Source: Flammeovirgaceae bacterium UBA1842
GTDB taxonomy: Bacteria; Bacteroidota; Bacteroidia; Cytophagales; Cyclobacteriaceae
Direction: 5' to 3'
Length of the DNA: 64,000 nt
Assembly: GCA_002338655.1 (NCBI GenBank)
Contig: DDIU01000019.1
Coordinates: 1-64,000 of the forward strand
The notes below the pieces were generated by a model. The model was not told the origin of the DNA. It searched no databases and saw only the letters and a list, made by a program, of their open reading frames with translations. Shown here piece after piece: positions 35,791 to 44,051 of the stretch. A program made the position numbers and the translations under genes. How positions within the stretch are numbered: position 1 is the first letter of the stretch; each line of letters starts with the position of its first letter.

Positions 35791-37131
35791 ATGGAAAATA
35801 TATCTCACGCATCCGATAAACCTAAACTTAGTTTCTGGCAAATATGGAATATGAGCTTTGGCTTTTTGGGTATTCAGTTTGGCTTTGCACTTCAGGGAGG
35901 GTTTATGTCCCGTATTTTTCAGACTCTAGGGGCAGACCAACATAGTATTCCGTTATTATGGATTGCCGCACCATTAACAGGTTTATTGGTTCAACCAATA
36001 GTGGGGTATTTAAGTGACCGTACCTGGCACCCTAAATGGGGAAGGCGTAAGCCATTTTTTCTAGTAGGGGCAGTATTAAGTACAATTGCATTGTTTTTCG
36101 CCCCCTATTCCTCCGCGCTATGGATGGCTGCTGGTTCATTGTGGATTCTAGATGCTTCCATCAATATAAGTATGGAACCTTTCAGGGCTTTGGTGGCCGA
36201 CAAACTTCCAAACTCCCAGCGCTCTTACGGGTTCATAGTACAAACCCTGATTATTGGAATAGGAACTTGGGTAGCCAGTAATTTACCTTGGTTGATGACA
36301 AAATTAGGTGCTGCAAACACCGCAGCAGTTGGAGTAATCCCCGATTCAGTAAAATATGCGTTTACCATTGGTGCCGTAGTATTTATTAGTTCTATGCTGT
36401 ATACCATATTTACAACCTCCGAATATCCTCCTGAAGACATTGATGAATTCAAAAAACAAAATGATAGTAGCAAGGGTTTTTTCACAGGTGCAAAAGCAAT
36501 ATTTAAAAACTTAAGTACTATGCCAAGGGTGATGGCCAAGCTTGGTATCGTTCAATTCTTTTCATGGTTTGCATTTTTCACCATGTGGAGTTACGCAACA
36601 CCCGCCATTACCGAGCATATTTTCCATGCCACTGACACTTCTTCTGTTGAATACAATGATGCTGCTGATTTGGTGGGCAATTACCTTGGCACATATGGAC
36701 TGGTGGCCATGTTTTTCGCTTTGCTATTGGCCTTCATTTCGAGTCGCTTTAAGATTAATAGAAAATATCTTCATATGGTGAGTTTGATTTTGGGTGGAAT
36801 CGGATTTATTTCCATTTACTACGTAGAGCAACCACAATATCTCCATTTTTCGTTTGCCTTGGTTGGTATTGCCTGGGCCAGTATTCTATCAATGCCTTAT
36901 GCCATGTTATCAAGTGCCATTGACCCGAAAAAGATGGGCCTATATATGGGAATATTTAACATGTTTATTGTGATACCGCAAATTGTGGCCGCTCTTGGCG
37001 GAATTAATTTCACCTATAAACTTATATTCGGTGATCAAATAATCTTCACCATGGTGTTGGCTGGGTGTGCTTTAATAATAGCTGGACTTTGCAACATTTT
37101 CATAATAAACAAAGATGCCATTAAAGATTAA
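35791..37131 (+). CDS. Inner-membrane maltose/maltodextrin transporter (SLC45-like, MFS)
   Basis: A 446-residue inner-membrane protein with about 12 membrane segments. The N-terminal block FLGIQFGFALQGGFMSRIFQ and the GRRKP loop at 84-88 (after LSDRTWHPKW) are characteristic of the GPH/SLC45 sugar-proton symporters used by Bacteroidota for maltose and related disaccharides. The EPFRALVADKLP segment after the fourth helix is also typical. It lies inside the GH31-GH13 operon, linking periplasmic products to the cytoplasmic glucosidase. Confidence 0.9.
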   Translation: MENISHASDKPKLSFWQIWNMSFGFLGIQFGFALQGGFMSRIFQTLGADQHSIPLLWIAAPLTGLLVQPIVGYLSDRTWHPKWGRRKPFFLVGAVLSTIALFFAPYSSALWMAAGSLWILDASINISMEPFRALVADKLPNSQRSYGFIVQTLIIGIGTWVASNLPWLMTKLGAANTAAVGVIPDSVKYAFTIGAVVFISSMLYTIFTTSEYPPEDIDEFKKQNDSSKGFFTGAKAIFKNLSTMPRVMAKLGIVQFFSWFAFFTMWSYATPAITEHIFHATDTSSVEYNDAADLVGNYLGTYGLVAMFFALLLAFISSRFKINRKYLHMVSLILGGIGFISIYYVEQPQYLHFSFALVGIAWASILSMPYAMLSSAIDPKKMGLYMGIFNMFIVIPQIVAALGGINFTYKLIFGDQIIFTMVLAGCALIIAGLCNIFIINKDAIKD

Positions 37132-37173
37132 CCTCTTTTATAGACAATAAAATTGAATTACGATTAAAATAAA

Positions 37174-38364
37174 ATGCTGCGTAATTTATTGATCATCATA
37201 CTATTTCCACTGGCACTATCTTTTGTGAAAGTACAAAAGCAGCAATACCTTATTGAATTAGTTAAAGCAGCTAAATCCAACAATAAAGCTCTTATAGAAC
37301 AATATTGGGGCATTTTGTTACAAAAAGGCCAGCCTGTGGTTTGGGATGATTCAGTTGCTTTTGTCTATCGAGGAGAGGCCAAAAGTGTTATTTGGAATGG
37401 TGACTTTAATTCGTGGGGTAAATCAAAAGCATTTCAAAACAAAGGAACCCGATTGGGAAAATCAGATATCTGGATTTTAAAGGCCAAATTCCCGGCTGAC
37501 GCCCGTTTAGATTATAAAATAGTAGTGGATGGTAAATGGATAGTTGATCCACACAATGAACACCAGCAATGGAGTGGTGTGAGTAATGGGGAGCCTAACT
37601 CTGAGCTACGTATGAAGAATTGGAACCCTTCACCCTGGACTAAAAATACGGCAACTAAAAAAGGGCAGCTTACAAATAGCATCACCCTTCAAAGTAACTC
37701 ATTGGGTTATCCAGTAAACGTGCAGTATTATACGCCTAATGGTTATGAAAAACTGCAAAATTTACCTTCAGTATATGTTACCGATGGCCAAGAATACAGC
37801 GATCACAAACTGGGGGCAATGATCGAAATTCTTGACAATCTCATCGAACAACAGAAGATTGAACCCATTATTGCGGTCTTTATTGATCCACGTGACGTGA
37901 AAAACAATTCCGTAAATAGAAGAGCGGAGGAACTTACCTTGAATCCAAAGTTTGCCTCCTTTATTACAGATGAATTAGTTCCATTTACCGACAGTAGCTA
38001 TAAAACGAGTACAGAAAATAATGACCGCGCAATTCTCGGCACTTCTTTGGGAGGACTTAATGCTACCTACCTTGGGGTAGTGGCACCTAACATTTTTGGT
38101 AAAGTGGCCATTCAATCACCAGCTTACTGGTATAAACAAGAAATAATGAATCTGGTAGCAAATAGTGAAGGATTTCCCAATAAGGTATCCATAACTACTG
38201 GGGTAATCAATGATACTTCTGAAGAAGCCCGTAAAATGAAGCGACTAATAGAAGAAAAACCACAAACTCAACTCCAATATATAGAAGTAAATGAAGGGCA
38301 CAGTTGGGGAAATTGGAGAGCATTGATTGATGATCAGCTCATTTTTTTATTCCCATTAAAATAA
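37174..38364 (+). CDS. Secreted esterase with N-terminal CBM48-like domain
   Basis: A 396-residue exported protein: signal peptide at 1-17, a glycogen-binding-like beta-sandwich (about 55-135, with VIWNGDFNSWGKS and YKIVVDGKWIVDP), then an alpha/beta-hydrolase domain of the enterochelin esterase/CE1 type. The nucleophile is S291 in ILGTSLGGLNA and the histidine is H376 in NEGHSWGNW. The same domain order occurs in feruloyl and acetyl esterases. Here it follows the sugar transporter by 42 bases in a starch operon, which suggests removal of an ester group from the glucan or from an attached molecule (inference). Confidence 0.85.
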   Translation: MLRNLLIIILFPLALSFVKVQKQQYLIELVKAAKSNNKALIEQYWGILLQKGQPVVWDDSVAFVYRGEAKSVIWNGDFNSWGKSKAFQNKGTRLGKSDIWILKAKFPADARLDYKIVVDGKWIVDPHNEHQQWSGVSNGEPNSELRMKNWNPSPWTKNTATKKGQLTNSITLQSNSLGYPVNVQYYTPNGYEKLQNLPSVYVTDGQEYSDHKLGAMIEILDNLIEQQKIEPIIAVFIDPRDVKNNSVNRRAEELTLNPKFASFITDELVPFTDSSYKTSTENNDRAILGTSLGGLNATYLGVVAPNIFGKVAIQSPAYWYKQEIMNLVANSEGFPNKVSITTGVINDTSEEARKMKRLIEEKPQTQLQYIEVNEGHSWGNWRALIDDQLIFLFPLK

Positions 38365-38407
38365 CCTAGCTATTTGAAGTGATTAAATCATTTGCGTTTA
38401 TTGTAGC

Positions 38408-39175
38408 ATGAATAGATTAAAACTACTTGCCTTTTTTGCCTTCATTACTACCATTGCTACTGCGCAGGATGATGATCCCATTTTTACTGACCGTCCCAAT
38501 GTTACTGATGCCGTGTCTATCATTGCACCAGGTACCTTCCAAGTTGAGTTGGGGTACTATAATACTAAGGCAGATTATGGGATTGAAGATGCCACTTTCA
38601 TAACTGCTCCAAATATCTCGGTGAAGTATGGCTTGCTGGATTGGCTGGAATTAAGGGTACTTACCAATTACGGTATTGCAAAGTTCGATGATGGCACCTT
38701 TAGCCGTAAAGACAACGGGCTGACACCCATTACTTTCAGTCCAAAATTTGCTCTACTAGATCAAAAAGGTATCATCCCAAAAATGGCCCTGGCCACCAGT
38801 CTTACTTTTCCCGATATAGGCGAGCCTGCATTTCAAGCACAAGAATTAAACTATGGCTTCCGATTATTATTGGAATATGGCTTTGGCAAGTTCAGTTGGA
38901 CTAATTCCATTGGAACAGACTGGCCAAAAGGGATGCAACAGGTTTGGTCTTACACCACCGTGGGTGGTTATGCATTTACTGACAAGTTAGGCGCTTTTGT
39001 GGAGTTTTATGGTGCATTTAATAATGAATCAGACCATTATAATACCGATATGGGAGTGACTTACCTCCTTACCAACAATTTACAAGTTGATGCTATTTTC
39101 GGAACTAATATAGATGGCCAAAGTACCCGCTCATTTGGATTTGGCGTAGCTTGGAAGACCAATTGCAAAAAGTAA
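38408..39175 (+). CDS. Small outer-membrane beta-barrel protein (transporter/MetA-degradation-like family)
   Basis: A 255-residue protein with signal peptide (cleaved after TATAQ, about 20), an N-terminal TDRPNVTDAVSIIAPG motif and alternating beta-strand sequence to the end. This fits the Pfam phenol MetA-pathway/transporter family, widespread in Bacteroidota with no settled function. The gene starts 43 bases after the esterase and may be the last gene of the starch operon, or a separate unit. A solute-channel role is only a guess. Confidence 0.72.
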   Translation: MNRLKLLAFFAFITTIATAQDDDPIFTDRPNVTDAVSIIAPGTFQVELGYYNTKADYGIEDATFITAPNISVKYGLLDWLELRVLTNYGIAKFDDGTFSRKDNGLTPITFSPKFALLDQKGIIPKMALATSLTFPDIGEPAFQAQELNYGFRLLLEYGFGKFSWTNSIGTDWPKGMQQVWSYTTVGGYAFTDKLGAFVEFYGAFNNESDHYNTDMGVTYLLTNNLQVDAIFGTNIDGQSTRSFGFGVAWKTNCKK

Positions 39176-39330
39176 ATAAAAGCAGGTGACTTTCAACTTT
39201 AAATCAGAGATAATGTGGGCATTTCTAATTATAGAAATGAGCTTAAATATCATCTTTAAATAGTTTGATTTACCTTCCAATTCATTGAAATTAAATTGCA
39301 ATCCATCTTAATTCATTCTAAGTTTAGTTG

Positions 39331-40038
39331 ATGTTACAAGACATTATTCTTTATTCTGGATTTGCAGGAATTACCGTTTTCATAGGTGGTCTACTAGCCT
39401 ACTATTTCAACCGCCATGTAGATGAATCTCTTCTTAAACATGAGATTACACATACACTCATGTCTTTTGGTTCGGGAATAATTTTATCCGCATTAGCACT
39501 GGTTTTAATTCCAAAAGGAATGGAAGAATTATCACTATTGCCCATGAGCATCTCTTTTATGGTGGGGGCAGTTACATTTATGTTTATCGACAGGTACTTA
39601 GCAAAAAAAGGTGGGCAAACGGCCATGTTATTAGCCATGATGATGGATTTTATCCCTGAGTCCATTGCTTTGGGTGCTGTATTTGCCATCGAACCAGAGA
39701 TGGCTTCTCTTCTGGCCGTTATCATTGGGCTTCAAAATTTGCCTGAAGCGTTCAATTCTTATAGAGATTTAGTTGAAAATGGCTTTTCTGTACAAAAAAC
39801 TTTAATCATATTCTTCTTCTTAAGCTTCTTTGGAATTATCGGAGCATTAGCTGGTCACTTTGTATTAAGCAATTATCCTGAATTAACAGCTCATTTAATG
39901 ATTTTTTCAAGTGGCGGTATTTTGTATTTACTGATTCAAGACATTATTCCTGAAAGCAAATTGAAAAACAATTATTTAACACCTCTGGGCGCAACACTAG
40001 GTTTTTTAGTTGGGCTCATTGGCGAAAAAATCTTATAG
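39331..40038 (+). CDS. ZIP-family metal transporter
   Basis: A 235-residue inner-membrane protein with about seven to eight hydrophobic segments. The helix IV motif MMDFIPESIALGAVF and helix V motif LQNLPEAFNSYRD contain the HxPEx/NxPE-type metal-binding residues of ZIP transporters; here aspartate/isoleucine replaces the usual histidine in the first motif (DFIPES rather than HNxPE). Likely takes up a divalent metal such as zinc. ATG at 39331 is preferred to the TTG one codon before. TAAGTTTA at 39319-39326 is one base from a -7 box but is only 4 bases from the start. Confidence 0.83.
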   Translation: MLQDIILYSGFAGITVFIGGLLAYYFNRHVDESLLKHEITHTLMSFGSGIILSALALVLIPKGMEELSLLPMSISFMVGAVTFMFIDRYLAKKGGQTAMLLAMMMDFIPESIALGAVFAIEPEMASLLAVIIGLQNLPEAFNSYRDLVENGFSVQKTLIIFFFLSFFGIIGALAGHFVLSNYPELTAHLMIFSSGGILYLLIQDIIPESKLKNNYLTPLGATLGFLVGLIGEKIL

Positions 40039-40115
40039 ACTCAGGATGACCAAACGATATCAAATATTAAAAGAACAATCGAATGCATTAATCACCAAAA
40101 ATGTAATTATTAACA

Positions 40116-41738
40116 ATGTTCAATTCTTGTAAGAAGCAAAGGCAAGACATTCTAAAAAAATACCAATGCGTTAAAAATTCGAGTTACAATTTTGAACGAA
40201 TCTCGTCATATTTTAATAATAAGGACAAATCAAATGCCTATCAGGTACTTGATGATAGAACACTTCAGGATTTAGACTTTGAAGAACTCTTTATGTATTT
40301 GGATAGAACAATGTCCTTAGTCGGCCAACAATATTTGTATTCCATTTTACGGACAATCCCAAAAAACAAAAATCAGGCTAAAATTTATGAACAAATAATC
40401 GAGCGATTAGATCAAAAGATTGAAAATAAAGAAGCTGCTCTTTTGGAATTAAATAGGTTAAATAAACCAGGAGCTTATTATATTCAAAGGCTAATTTTTT
40501 CGAAGAGTATTTCAAGACCAAAATGGCATTTTCTAATTCCAATCCTATCTTGCTTATGCATTATAGCATTTACAATACTCCCTTTCTATCCTGTAATTTT
40601 ACTTTTTATACTTCCGTTAGTGATAGTCAATTTAGTACTTCATTTTTGGAATAAAAGTAACATATTAGGCTATTCCAATACCATTCCACAGCTTCTCATC
40701 TTACATCAGGTAACAAAAAATCTATTTAGCTTAAACCTGGTTATCAATGATAAAGAACAAATTCAGTCATCCATTAAGGTTCTAGATAAAATTGCACGAT
40801 TGGCAATCTTTTTTAAGTGGGAGTCACGGATGGACAATGAAATTGGACAAGCGTTTGGATTTATTATTGATCTCATAAGAGGTATATTTCTATTGGAAAC
40901 ATTGCTGTTTTTCAATCTCATTAAAAAAATAGATTTGTGCCGTGAAGAGATTAATATCCTATTTTCAGCAGTAGCTCAAGTTGATGTTGCTATATCAATA
41001 TCATCTTTAAGGCAATCTCTCCCCTATTTCGTCCTCCCTGAATTCGTGGAGAAAGAAAAATCATGGCATTCAAATGCTATGTATCACCCTTTAATTACTG
41101 ATCCAATATCAAATGATTTAACCATTTTATATCAAAAATCAGTACTCATTTCTGGCTCAAACATGTCTGGAAAGACAACTTTTATTAGAACAATCGGTAT
41201 CAACGCTCTCCTCTCTCAAACAATAAACACCGCTTTTGCCAAGGAATTTAAAATTCCTCGATATAAAATATTTTCTGCGATTAGAATTTCAGACGACCTA
41301 TTAGAACAAACTAGTTATTATTATGAAGAAGTGAAAACTATTAAAAAATTGATACAAGAGAGCTTTTCAAGTTATCCTAACCTATTTTTATTAGATGAAC
41401 TTTTTAAAGGAACAAACACAGTAGAAAGAATTGCATCTGGCAAAGCAGTATTGTCTTTTCTTGATGAAGGCAATAATTTGGCTATTGCCTCTACACATGA
41501 CCTCGAACTAACCGAGTTTTTAAGTGATCGTTATGATTACTTCCACTTTTCAGAAATGATAGAAAATGACATCCTTAATTTTGACTACAAATTAAAAAGT
41601 GGGCGGTTGATCAATACAAATGCCATCAGAATTCTAGAAATCAATGGTTATCCTGTCAAACTCACTAATGAAGCCAAAGACATCGCTCAGCAATTGAACG
41701 AATTAAAAATATCAACACTCAATAAATTACAACAATAA
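40116..41738 (+). CDS. Membrane-spanning MutS-like ATPase
   Basis: A 540-residue protein with a C-terminal MutS ATPase: Walker A SGSNMSGKTTF with K353, Walker B LFLLDELFKGTNT with D427/E428, and the conserved STHDLELTEF block. The N-terminal mismatch-recognition and connector domains of true MutS are missing. Two adjacent hydrophobic segments (about 141-185, WHFLIPILSCLCIIAF onward) predict a membrane hairpin, followed by a helical lever-like region. Similar membrane MutS relatives occur in Bacteroidota with unknown function. It lies 12 bases before a urea transporter gene, probably co-transcribed. Not expected to do mismatch repair. Confidence 0.85.
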   Translation: MFNSCKKQRQDILKKYQCVKNSSYNFERISSYFNNKDKSNAYQVLDDRTLQDLDFEELFMYLDRTMSLVGQQYLYSILRTIPKNKNQAKIYEQIIERLDQKIENKEAALLELNRLNKPGAYYIQRLIFSKSISRPKWHFLIPILSCLCIIAFTILPFYPVILLFILPLVIVNLVLHFWNKSNILGYSNTIPQLLILHQVTKNLFSLNLVINDKEQIQSSIKVLDKIARLAIFFKWESRMDNEIGQAFGFIIDLIRGIFLLETLLFFNLIKKIDLCREEINILFSAVAQVDVAISISSLRQSLPYFVLPEFVEKEKSWHSNAMYHPLITDPISNDLTILYQKSVLISGSNMSGKTTFIRTIGINALLSQTINTAFAKEFKIPRYKIFSAIRISDDLLEQTSYYYEEVKTIKKLIQESFSSYPNLFLLDELFKGTNTVERIASGKAVLSFLDEGNNLAIASTHDLELTEFLSDRYDYFHFSEMIENDILNFDYKLKSGRLINTNAIRILEINGYPVKLTNEAKDIAQQLNELKISTLNKLQQ

Positions 41739-41750
41739 CTGACTACTCCA

Positions 41751-42590
41751 TTGCGATATATTCAAACGATATTAAAAGGTATTGGACAGGTAATGTTCCT
41801 GAACAATAGTTACTCAGGTTTGTTATTTTTAATAGGCTTCTTTTACCATTCGTGGCTTCTGGGTTTGGTGGCCCTATCAGGTTCAATAATAAGTACTGGT
41901 GCTGCCCAAATTCTCAAATATCCTAAAGAAGAAATTGAAAATGGTATTTATGGTTTTAATGGCGTATTGATTGCGATAGCTCTTTGGTTTTATTTTGGAA
42001 TTAATTCACTCACGGTGCCAGTACTTTGTGTGGGAGCAATATTTGCAACACCGCTCATGTACTATTTAAAGAAATTAATTCCCCCATTCACAGCTCCATT
42101 TGTAATTATCACCTGGATAATTATTGGGGTGTTCATACTTGCTTTTAAAGTAGTATTACCTATATCAATAGCTCCAAAAGAAAGTACTATTAATTTGATT
42201 TCGGCTTCAGCTCATGGATTTAGTCAGGTCTTTTTTTTAGAAAATAGGATTAGCGGAGCATTATTTATGCTTGCCGTTTTGGTGCACTCAAGGGGTATGG
42301 CCGCCTATGCTATTTATGCCTCATTACTTGGTTTCGCTACAGGAATACTTTTGGGAGAATCCATCTCCTCAATAAATTCCGGACTTTTGGGGTATAATGC
42401 CATATTATGCGGTATTGCCCTTTACGGTAACAAACGAAGCGATTTTTTATGGATTTCACTCGTTATTATTTTGTCCTCATTGCTCTTTGTGGGATTTTCC
42501 AAAATAGAAATCGTAATTCTTACAGCACCATTTATATTGGCCACATGGATAGTATTAATACTCAAATATTATATTAAGAAATTCGGCTGA
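41751..42590 (+). CDS. Urea transporter (UT family)
   Basis: A 279-residue inner-membrane protein with two similar halves (about 15-135 and 150-270), each starting with a pore-type segment (VMFLNNSYSGLLFLIGFF and VFFLENRISGALFMLAVLV). The repeated blocks ENGIYGFNGVLIAIALWF and SSINSGLLGYNAILCGIALY are the urea-binding signatures of bacterial and animal UT channels. The start is TTG at 41751 (an in-frame TAA lies at 41736; CTG at 41739 is the only other option). No urease genes are in the window. Confidence 0.88.
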   Translation: MRYIQTILKGIGQVMFLNNSYSGLLFLIGFFYHSWLLGLVALSGSIISTGAAQILKYPKEEIENGIYGFNGVLIAIALWFYFGINSLTVPVLCVGAIFATPLMYYLKKLIPPFTAPFVIITWIIIGVFILAFKVVLPISIAPKESTINLISASAHGFSQVFFLENRISGALFMLAVLVHSRGMAAYAIYASLLGFATGILLGESISSINSGLLGYNAILCGIALYGNKRSDFLWISLVIILSSLLFVGFSKIEIVILTAPFILATWIVLILKYYIKKFG

Positions 42591-42654
42591 AATGTGGCAT
42601 TGTTTATGCCATTTTACTCCAAGTGAAACCGATCATTTATTAAAATTCGAAATT

Positions 42655-43431
42655 ATGTCAATTAAACTTATCGCTTGCTCAGCCATTTTGGCAATTGCAT
42701 TTACTTCTTGCCATCAAACTAAAAAAGTAAGTACCATAGACGCAGTACCCACTGCCGACAGCCATACTGCTCAAAACTCACTCGATTGGCAAGGGACTTA
42801 TTATGGTGTGCTGCCCTGTGCGTCATGCGAAGGAATAGAAACCGAACTAACTATAGCTGACAACGCCAATTATGTGTTAATCCAGCAATATTTGGGTGAA
42901 GAAAACAGCACATTCACAACCAAGGGCTCATTCCATTGGGAAGGTAATGTTATTAAGTTGGCTAGTAGCAATGAGGGGGATTCACCAAAAATATTTAAGG
43001 TAGAAGAGGGTAAAATCAGACAATTGGATTTAGAAGGGAATCCAGTAACTGGGAAAATGGCCAATCTATATGTTTTGACAAAAAACGGAAACAGCGAGGT
43101 CGAAGATAGGAAATGGAAGCTTATAGAATTGGACGGAAAACCAGTTGAAGGAAGTGCTGATACACATTTCATTATTTTCCATTCAAAAAATAACAGAATA
43201 GAAGCAAGAGCTGATTGCAACGCACTAAATTTTAATTATAGCATCCGCAACAAGTATGTACTTACTGTCTCGGGAGGCATTTCTACACAAATGGCCTGTC
43301 CTGGCCAACAACTGGAGCAAAAATTTATAAAGGCAATTGAAGAAGCCGATAATATAAGTGTGAACAACACTAGCCTCTCCATTAACAAGGGAAGGATGGC
43401 GCCTTTAGCTCGGTTTGAATTGGTGAAATAA
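42655..43431 (+). CDS. Lipoprotein with NlpE-like and META/HslJ domains
   Basis: A 258-residue lipoprotein; signal peptide ends in AFTSC (Cys18 from this start). The first domain (about 40-140) is NlpE-like, with WQGTYYGVLPCASCEGIETE containing the CxxC pair seen in the copper/surface-sensing lipoprotein NlpE. The second (about 150-255) is META/HslJ-like, with KWKLIELDGKPV, ARADCNALNFNYS and MACPG. ATG at 42655 is chosen; the open frame reaches an ATG at 42592, but that would bury the signal peptide 21 residues in. Probably an envelope stress or metal-related protein; function is uncertain. Confidence 0.82.
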   Translation: MSIKLIACSAILAIAFTSCHQTKKVSTIDAVPTADSHTAQNSLDWQGTYYGVLPCASCEGIETELTIADNANYVLIQQYLGEENSTFTTKGSFHWEGNVIKLASSNEGDSPKIFKVEEGKIRQLDLEGNPVTGKMANLYVLTKNGNSEVEDRKWKLIELDGKPVEGSADTHFIIFHSKNNRIEARADCNALNFNYSIRNKYVLTVSGGISTQMACPGQQLEQKFIKAIEEADNISVNNTSLSINKGRMAPLARFELVK

Positions 43432-43484
43432 TTGGTATTTATCTTATATTAAGGGCTGATAAGGTGATCCAAACAAATTCATGA

Positions 43485-44051
43485 ATGATCAGGACTAGGT
43501 TAGGTACAAACTATGATATACCCGGTATATTATCCCTTCAGGAAAGGAACTTATATAGCAACTTAACTGAAAGTGAACGTAAAAAGGGGTTTGTTACCAC
43601 CCCTTTTACCGTAAGCCAGATCGAGGAGATAATTAAGCAAAACGGGATCTTTATAGCCGAAAATGAAGATAATATTATTGTTGCCTATGCATTTGCTGGA
43701 AGTTGGGAATATTTTGAGCAATGGGAAATTTTTAACTTTATGGTATCCCGTTTCCCGTTATTATCCTTCAACAATACTAAAATCACTACAGAAAACAGCT
43801 TTCAATATGGTCCCGTTTGTATTGATATTAATTTTAGAGGCATCGGCATCCTCAACTTGGTCTTTGAAGAAATGAGGCTCGAATTTTTAAAGAGATACCC
43901 TATCTCGATAACTTTTATTAACAAAGTCAATGAAATTTCTAAAAAGGCCCACACCGAAAAATTAGGATGGGAAATAATAGATGAATTCAATTTTAACAAC
44001 AACACGTATATCGGACTTGGTTTCGATATGAAAAAATCTGTGTTAGTTTAG
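43485..44051 (+). CDS. GNAT-family N-acetyltransferase
   Basis: A 188-residue cytoplasmic acetyltransferase-fold protein. The N-terminal IRTRLGTNYDIPGILSLQE is a typical GNAT opening, and the acetyl-CoA loop appears as CIDINFRGIGILNLVFEEM (R-G-x-G-x). The substrate cannot be predicted. Its stop codon abuts the stop of the convergent acyl-CoA ligase gene without a gap, and no terminator is seen between the two. Confidence 0.78.
   Translation: MIRTRLGTNYDIPGILSLQERNLYSNLTESERKKGFVTTPFTVSQIEEIIKQNGIFIAENEDNIIVAYAFAGSWEYFEQWEIFNFMVSRFPLLSFNNTKITTENSFQYGPVCIDINFRGIGILNLVFEEMRLEFLKRYPISITFINKVNEISKKAHTEKLGWEIIDEFNFNNNTYIGLGFDMKKSVLV

Noticed and set aside
42592..42654. Upstream ATG for the NlpE/META lipoprotein
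   Set aside because: It would place 21 unrelated residues in front of a complete lipoprotein signal peptide.
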